From Amycolatopsis anabasis (lineage in GTDB: Bacteria; Actinomycetota; Actinomycetes; Mycobacteriales; Pseudonocardiaceae), in the NCBI RefSeq assembly GCF_009765355.1, contig NZ_VTHK01000009.1:124001-188000 (forward strand): a stretch of DNA of 64,000 nucleotides, given 5' to 3'. Position numbers and translations under genes: made by a program. Positions 59,471-64,000 of the stretch are shown here, one piece after another. The notes under the pieces are model-generated. The model ran no database searches and was not told the DNA's origin. It saw only the letters and a list, made by a program, of their open reading frames with translations. Positions within the stretch are counted from its first letter, which is position 1. The number at the start of each line of letters is the position of its first letter.

Positions 59471-60655
59471 ATGACCAAACACATCGCGTTCAACGCCGTT
59501 CCGTCGGCCGGACACGTCATTCCGACCTTGCCGCTCGTGCGGGAGCTGACCCGTCGCGGTCACCGGGTCAGCTACGCCACCGGGGCCGAGTTCGCGTCGG
59601 CGATCGAGGCCGCCGGCGCGACGCCGGTCGCGCTGGACTGGAACCCGCCGCCGATCAGGGTGTCCAAGGGCGGGCAGACCACCGCGGACCTGGCCGAGAT
59701 GCTGCTGGGCAGCGTCCACTCCGTTCGCCGGGTGCTGCCGGCCACCCAGCGGTGGCTCACGGCCGACCGGCCCGACCTGATCTGCTACGACGTGCTGACC
59801 GCGCTGGGCGGCATGCTCGCGCACAAGTTCGGCCTGCGCGCGGTCGCCACCGTGCCCACCTTCGCCGGCAACGACGAGTTCGACTTCACCCAGATGCTGG
59901 CTCCGCGGGACTTCGACCCGAGCCATCCGACCATGCTCGAGTACTTCGCCGAGGCCGGCAAACTGGCCCAGGACTTCGACTTGTCCCCCGACATCATGGC
60001 TCGTCCTGGCACGTACGCCGAACTCAATCTGGTGTTCATCCCGCGCGAGTTCCAGATCCGGGGCGAGACGTTCGGCGACGCCTTCCACTTCATCGGGCCC
60101 TCGTTCGGCAACCGGGACGACGAAGACTGGGCGCCGCCCGCCGACGGCCGGCCGCTGCTGTTCGTCTCGCTCGGCACCACGTTCAACGACCGGCCGGACT
60201 TCTTCGCCTCGTGCGCCGAGGCTTTCCGCGGTACCGACTGGCAGGTGGCGATGGCCTTGGGCCACCAGGTCGATCCGGCGCAACTGGGCGAGATTCCGGC
60301 CAACGTCGAAGTCCGGCAGTACATCCCGCAGGCTGCTGTCCTCAGGCATGCGACGGTTTTCCTGTCGCACGCCGGCATGGGATCCGTCATGGAGTCGCTG
60401 ATGCGGCAGGTGCCGCTGGTGGTCTACCCGCAGACCCCGGAGCAGACCGCCAACGCACACCGCGTCGAGGAACTCGGCCTGGGCAGGCAGTTGGACGTCA
60501 CCCGTGACCCGGACCCCGGCGAGCTGCGCCGCACGGTCGAGGAAGTCGCCGCCGATCAGGGCATCCGTGCCAACGTGGTAACCATGGCCGAACACATCCG
60601 GGCCACCGGCGGCCCGGCGGCCGGCGCCGACGCGATCGAGGCCCTGCTGGCCTGA
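59471..60655 (+). CDS. MGT-type (macrolide) UDP-glycosyltransferase
   Basis: 394 residues after AGCAGGGGGGAC. GT-B fold, GT1 family: N-terminal FNAVPSAGHVIPTLPLVRELTRRGHRVSYATG acceptor domain; C-terminal LLFVSLGTTFNDRP, VEVRQYIPQAAVLRHATVFLSHAGMGSVMESL donor motif and VYPQTPEQTANAHRVEELGLG. This is the OleD/Mgt group that glucosylates macrolides and other hydrophobic acceptors, inactivating them or tailoring natural products. No PKS nearby, so a self-protection or detoxification role is likely. Confidence 0.92.
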   Translation: MTKHIAFNAVPSAGHVIPTLPLVRELTRRGHRVSYATGAEFASAIEAAGATPVALDWNPPPIRVSKGGQTTADLAEMLLGSVHSVRRVLPATQRWLTADRPDLICYDVLTALGGMLAHKFGLRAVATVPTFAGNDEFDFTQMLAPRDFDPSHPTMLEYFAEAGKLAQDFDLSPDIMARPGTYAELNLVFIPREFQIRGETFGDAFHFIGPSFGNRDDEDWAPPADGRPLLFVSLGTTFNDRPDFFASCAEAFRGTDWQVAMALGHQVDPAQLGEIPANVEVRQYIPQAAVLRHATVFLSHAGMGSVMESLMRQVPLVVYPQTPEQTANAHRVEELGLGRQLDVTRDPDPGELRRTVEEVAADQGIRANVVTMAEHIRATGGPAAGADAIEALLA

Positions 60656-60701
60656 GCCCGCAGCCGGGGAGTGGCCACGGCCAGCGCAGACCTTGATCGA
60701 C

Positions 60702-60956
60702 ATGCGCCCTGGTTTCGCGAGTGTGGTCCTCGATTGGTTCCCGCCTCCGCATCACGTCGGCGTAGGCGTCGAGGCGGTGGCGGAACTCCGTGGCGTCGAC
60801 TTCCGCACCGATGTCGAATCGCTGATCAGCGCGGCGACCCCGGAGAACGCCGCGCCCCGGATCGTGCACAACTACCCGTCCTTGATGCCCTCGCGAAAAC
60901 CCAGAGTATTCCGAGAAGTACTTCGGCAAGTGAAGCCCGCCATTTCACCACAGTGA
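60702..60956 (+). pseudogene. Possible gene fragment, unknown
   Basis: An 84-codon frame from ATG 60702 (TTG 60693 also possible) reads like protein (RPGFASVVLDWFPPPHHVGVGVEAVAELRG) but has no ribosome site, no recognisable family and stops just before the repeat array. It may be a remnant of a longer gene or a chance frame. Confidence 0.2.
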
Positions 60957-61433
60957 GCCTTTCTCAGTAGGGCTTCTCGGGTGGTGCTCGGCGTGCTCGA
61001 TGCGGCGTGGGGGAACCTTGCCTTCCCGCGTGCACCGAAGGTCGCATTGATGCTCGCCTCCTCCCGGAACGGGGAACTCGGGCTACCGAAACGGGGAACA
61101 CACCCGACCGGAACGGGGAACTCGCGGCAGTAGACCCCCCACCTGCCGCGAGTCCCCCGTTTCGGACGTGCGAGTCCCCCGTTTCGGTACACCGAGTTCC
61201 CCATTTCGGTAGGTGCTCTCGACATCCCGGGCACCCCACGAGCACGGCACCACGCCACACACCGAGAACCCAGAAAACCTCAATGCGGCTTTAGTCAAGT
61301 TGCCACTCAGGTACCAAAGCATCTCCGCTGGTAAAAGCATGTTTTGAGCGCGTCAAGCACGTCAGAGTGGAGTGGTTCACCTGATCGTGTAGTGGCTACC
61401 CTGGTAGCACCTTGACCCAGTGAACCGGGGGAA
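60957..61433. other. Non-coding region holding a symmetric repeat array
   Basis: About 480 bp without a gene. It contains the six-unit inverted-repeat array (61063-61211) and, at 61290-61433, the promoter region of the HTH gene, including an AT-richer stretch around 61310-61345. Confidence 0.5.
61063..61211. repeat. Symmetric array of six 16-18 bp repeats (three direct, three inverted)
   Basis: Units related to CCGAAACGGGGAACTCG occur forward at 61064-61080, 61085-61102 and 61107-61123, and inverted at 61150-61165, 61172-61189 and 61193-61210. The inner pair extends to 23-nt arms (forward 61108-61130, inverted 61143-61165, two mismatches) around a 12-nt loop, so the whole block can fold as a nested cruciform or long hairpin. 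Spacers are 4-6 bp within each half. No open frame crosses it. Confidence 0.85.
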
Positions 61434-61439
61434 GTGCCC

Positions 61440-62861
61440 GTGCCGAGCAACCGCCCCAATCAAGCCCTCGCTTCGGCTTTGGCGGAGCTGGGGTGGTCGC
61501 CGCGGACTTTGGCGCGGCGGATCAACCGCACGTTCGGCACCGGAACCGTAGCCGAGTCGGTCCCGTACCACTGGCGCGATTCCGGCGGAGTGCCTCGGCC
61601 GCCTTTGCCGACTTACGTCGCGTGGGTGCTGACCCAGGAACTCGGTCGTCCGGTTACGGTCGCCGAGCTGTGGCAGGGCCGTGCCGCTGACTCCCCGGTC
61701 ACGTTGCCCGCCGACGTCGAGGTGGATCGGGCCTGGTCGCAAGCAGGAACGCTCGGGCTGCTTGATGACTGGATCACCGCAGGCTTGCTTGACCGGCGTG
61801 TGTTTCTCGGTGTGTCCGGCAGCGCGCTGAGATCCATCGCGGCTGGCTACCTTTCGGCTGAATCAGGTGCGCTAACCGCCGCGCTCGAAGGCGATCGGGT
61901 CAGCGCCCCGTTGCTCGAACAGATCGAACAGAGCATTCCGCATCTGCAACGCCTGGATGACGCCGCTGGCGGTGGCGCCCATCTGAACTACGTCGGAGCA
62001 CAGTTCCGCGCCGTTGCGCTGCTGCTCCGTCAAGGCAGCCACTCGCCTGGAGTGGAGCACAGGCTGTACACAGCCCTCGCTGAGATCGGCCAACTCGCCG
62101 GCTGGATGGCCTTCGACGGTGGCAAGCCCGGCCTCGCTCAGCGCTACTTCTTCACCGCACTCAAGGCCGCGCACGCGGCCAACTACCGCGCGATGGCGGC
62201 TCATGTGCTCGCCGACTTGGCGTTCCAGGCAGCGACCGTGGAGAACCCGGGCGACGCTGTGGAACTAGGTGAGATGGCCGACCACGCCGCGCATTCGACG
62301 CCTTCCGGAGTCCGTGCTTCCGTTCGAACGCGCCTCGCCTATGCCTACGCCGTCGCTGTCCGTCTCGACTCGTTCGACCGGGCTTACCGGTCTGCGATCG
62401 ATGTGCTCGGTAGCGACGGCGGAGGCGAAAATCCCGCCTGGATGTACTACCTGACGCCAAACCACCTGGACACGCAAGCCGGTTATGCCCTCGTGCACGC
62501 CGGGACGCTGGCGAGCGATGACCGAAATCAGTCCGCGGCGGCCCCGCTGCTGCGTCGCGGGGAGAGACTGCTGCGCGACGGTGCCCATGCTGTTTCTCCC
62601 GATCATCCCTCGCAGCGCCGCGCTCTTTTCGAAGGGGCGTGGCTGACCGTCGCCACGACTTATCAGGGCAACCATGAGAAAGCTTGGCAGTTCGGGCAGG
62701 TCGCGCTCACGAGAACGCAGAATGTGCACTCAGTCCGCAGTCTGAGCGTGCTCTCGCGGCTGGGATCCCGCTTGCGGCGCGCACAGCGCAACGAGTATGC
62801 GCGCAGCCTGTCCGCCATGTTGGATCGCGCGTTGCCCCGCGTCGCAGGAACCAAACGGTGA
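61440..62861 (+). CDS. HTH domain protein with TPR-like C-terminal region
   Basis: 473 residues from the GTG at 61440, six bases after GGGGGAA (GTG at 61434 is too close). N-terminal about 75 residues are an XRE-like HTH (ALASALAELGWSPRTLARRINRTFG ... PYHWRDSGGVPRPPLPTYVAWVLTQELG). The remainder is helical with TPR-like repeats, of the kind seen in actinomycete regulators of unknown ligand. Its stop overlaps the D-amino-acid-oxidase start (GTGA), so the two proteins are made together. Confidence 0.8.
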   Translation: MPSNRPNQALASALAELGWSPRTLARRINRTFGTGTVAESVPYHWRDSGGVPRPPLPTYVAWVLTQELGRPVTVAELWQGRAADSPVTLPADVEVDRAWSQAGTLGLLDDWITAGLLDRRVFLGVSGSALRSIAAGYLSAESGALTAALEGDRVSAPLLEQIEQSIPHLQRLDDAAGGGAHLNYVGAQFRAVALLLRQGSHSPGVEHRLYTALAEIGQLAGWMAFDGGKPGLAQRYFFTALKAAHAANYRAMAAHVLADLAFQAATVENPGDAVELGEMADHAAHSTPSGVRASVRTRLAYAYAVAVRLDSFDRAYRSAIDVLGSDGGGENPAWMYYLTPNHLDTQAGYALVHAGTLASDDRNQSAAAPLLRRGERLLRDGAHAVSPDHPSQRRALFEGAWLTVATTYQGNHEKAWQFGQVALTRTQNVHSVRSLSVLSRLGSRLRRAQRNEYARSLSAMLDRALPRVAGTKR

Positions 62862-63823
62862 CAGCACCACCGAACGTCCTGGTAATCGGTGCAGGAATTA
62901 TCGGACTGACCACGGCGGTGACGCTTGCCGAAGCCGGGCATCACGTCCTGGTGCGCACCGCCGAACCCCCGCAAAACACGACCTCCGCCGTCGCCGGGGC
63001 GCTTTGGGGACCTTGGATGGTCGAACCTCGCGATCGAGTGTTGCCGTGGGCGAGTCAAACGCTGGACGTTCTGCGTGACCTCGCCGCCGAGCCAGACACC
63101 GGAGTTCGGCTCGCCACGGTGAGAGAAGTCGCCCGTGCCGATCATCCGTCGCCGGACTGGGTGCACCTGCTCACCGACCGCAAGCCGTGCGCACCTCATG
63201 AATTACCTGCTGGCTACAGCTTCGGACATAGCTACCGCGCGCCGTTAGTCGACATGCCAGCACATCTCGACTACCTCCTCACCAGGCTGCGCGCAGCAGG
63301 CGTCGAACTTGAGTCCGGTCGAATCGCCTCGCTGGCGGACGCCGCGGAGCAGGCTCGCCTGGTGGTGAACTGCGCGGGCATGGGTGCCAGGAGCCTGACT
63401 GGTGATGACCAGCTTCGTCCAGTGCAGGGCCACCATCTCGTTGTCTCCAATCCTGGCCTGACCGACGTCCTCGAAGCTGACACCGGTTCGTCCCCCGACC
63501 TCATCGCGATCTATCCCCACGGCGATCACGTTGTCCTCGGCGGCACCGCCTACGAGGACGCCTGGGACAGGACTTCGGATGCCGCTGTGGCCGAAGCGAT
63601 CTTCACTCGATGCCTCCACCTGGAGCCCCGCCTCAGAGGAGCTGAATTCCTCGCCCACAGCGTCGGCTTGCGACCGACAAGGCCCTCGATCCGGATCGAG
63701 CCTGAGCGCCTGCCGGGCGGATCCACGGTGATCCACAACTACGGCCACGGCGGAGCGGGCGTGAGCGTCGCCTGGGGTTGCGCGGCCACCGTTGCTTTCC
63801 TCGCCGCTGCTTCCAACAGATAG
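62858..63823 (+). CDS. FAD-dependent D-amino-acid oxidase family protein
   Basis: 321 residues from a GTG coupled to the preceding stop. VLVIGAGIIGLTTAVTLAEAGHHVLV FAD fold, SAVAGALWGPW, VVNCAGMGARSL, PVQGHHLVVSN, then SVGLRPTRPSIRIE with the substrate Arg and NYGHGGAGVSVAWGCA at the FAD. Oxidises D-amino acids to 2-oxo acids with peroxide. Coupling to an HTH/TPR protein is a recurring actinomycete arrangement as far as I recall. Confidence 0.88.
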   Translation: MTAPPNVLVIGAGIIGLTTAVTLAEAGHHVLVRTAEPPQNTTSAVAGALWGPWMVEPRDRVLPWASQTLDVLRDLAAEPDTGVRLATVREVARADHPSPDWVHLLTDRKPCAPHELPAGYSFGHSYRAPLVDMPAHLDYLLTRLRAAGVELESGRIASLADAAEQARLVVNCAGMGARSLTGDDQLRPVQGHHLVVSNPGLTDVLEADTGSSPDLIAIYPHGDHVVLGGTAYEDAWDRTSDAAVAEAIFTRCLHLEPRLRGAEFLAHSVGLRPTRPSIRIEPERLPGGSTVIHNYGHGGAGVSVAWGCAATVAFLAAASNR

Positions 63824-63914
63824 CGCCGTATTCGACAATTTCGACGCGTCGTTCCCCTCCTCGCCGTCGCCGACCCGCAGTTGGCTATCGGCAGAGGCAA
63901 AAGGAGGGACACGC

Positions 63915-64000
63915 GTGAAACCGCCCCGCAACTGCACCAGGCAGATCGCCCTGGACAGGAACCGCTCGGAGCGGATCAGCGCGCGCATGATGAGCCGTCG
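63915..64000 (+). CDS. Start of an unidentified gene (cut by window edge)
   Basis: A GTG behind AAAAGGAGGG opens a frame with a basic N-terminus (KPPRNCTRQIALDRNRSERI) that runs off the window after 28 codons. Too short to classify. Confidence 0.5.
   Translation, partial: MKPPRNCTRQIALDRNRSERISARMMSR

Noticed and set aside
61063-61211. CRISPR-like array
   Set aside because: Units are 16-18 bp with 4-6 bp gaps, half are inverted and no cas gene is present.
63245-63988. Minus-strand frame opposite the D-amino-acid oxidase gene
   Set aside because: Antisense of a gene with clear FAD and substrate motifs.

Overview
This window is GC-rich DNA from an actinomycete. Third-codon positions are strongly G/C, GTG starts are common, stop/start overlaps are frequent, and the regulators are mostly TetR, LysR, IclR, SARP and MocR types. 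The gene content (secreted S1 protease, LVIVD protein, Tat-type leaders, a macrolide-type glycosyltransferase, an EspC-like type VII cassette) suggests a Pseudonocardiales soil organism such as Amycolatopsis. That assignment is an inference. I saw no rRNA, tRNA, CRISPR array, transposase or phage gene. I read about 57 genes; the first and last are cut by the window edges.

Layout. 1-2544: a SARP regulator, a zinc-independent MDR reductase and a membrane protein in one leftward run. 3035-8634: TetR/secreted lipase and LysR/CoA-transferase divergent pairs, then a secreted S1 protease. 8990-12294: a TetR gene beside a diiron oxygenase and its fused ferredoxin-reductase partner. 12314-21361: small regulator/enzyme pairs (TetR/DUF6463-like, SDR, methyltransferase, Gfo/Idh/MocA, LysR/LVIVD, TetR/DHA2 exporter, GNAT). 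21685-22700: an AT-richer patch with one short secreted protein that ends in a near-perfect hairpin terminator. 22682-27908: PPOX/LysR, a three-gene type VII-like cassette, a GNAT and a TetR with a zinc-ribbon N-terminus. 27976-33117: a P1 peptidase, then a surface-assembly locus: GT2 glycosyltransferase, exosortase-like membrane protein, a tiny LAATG sorting-signal peptide, and a UDP-GlcNAc 2-epimerase.

33092-51441 is the most coherent metabolic block. Xsc, Pta and a TauE-type exporter form the lower taurine/sulfoacetaldehyde pathway under a divergent IclR. On the other side of that IclR are CobS-like (AAA+) and CobT-like (vWA) proteins. Further right are a class-III aminotransferase (candidate taurine:pyruvate aminotransferase), an APC permease and a MocR regulator; both the aminotransferase and the permease carry the same 32-bp bipartite element upstream. 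Between the two halves lie a YdiJ-like FAD/Fe-S oxidase, a hydroxyacid-oxoacid transhydrogenase (HOT) homologue and an MHS transporter. This trio could make and reclaim D-2-hydroxyglutarate while oxidising 4-hydroxybutyrate.

51490-64000: a secreted SGNH hydrolase, an alpha/beta-hydrolase fold protein with Ala in place of the nucleophile Ser, an amidohydrolase/amine oxidase/permease operon under a divergent TetR, a macrolide-type glycosyltransferase, a symmetric array of six short inverted repeats (61063-61211), and an HTH protein translationally coupled to a D-amino-acid-oxidase-like enzyme. All operators and functions are read from sequence alone; no searches were run.
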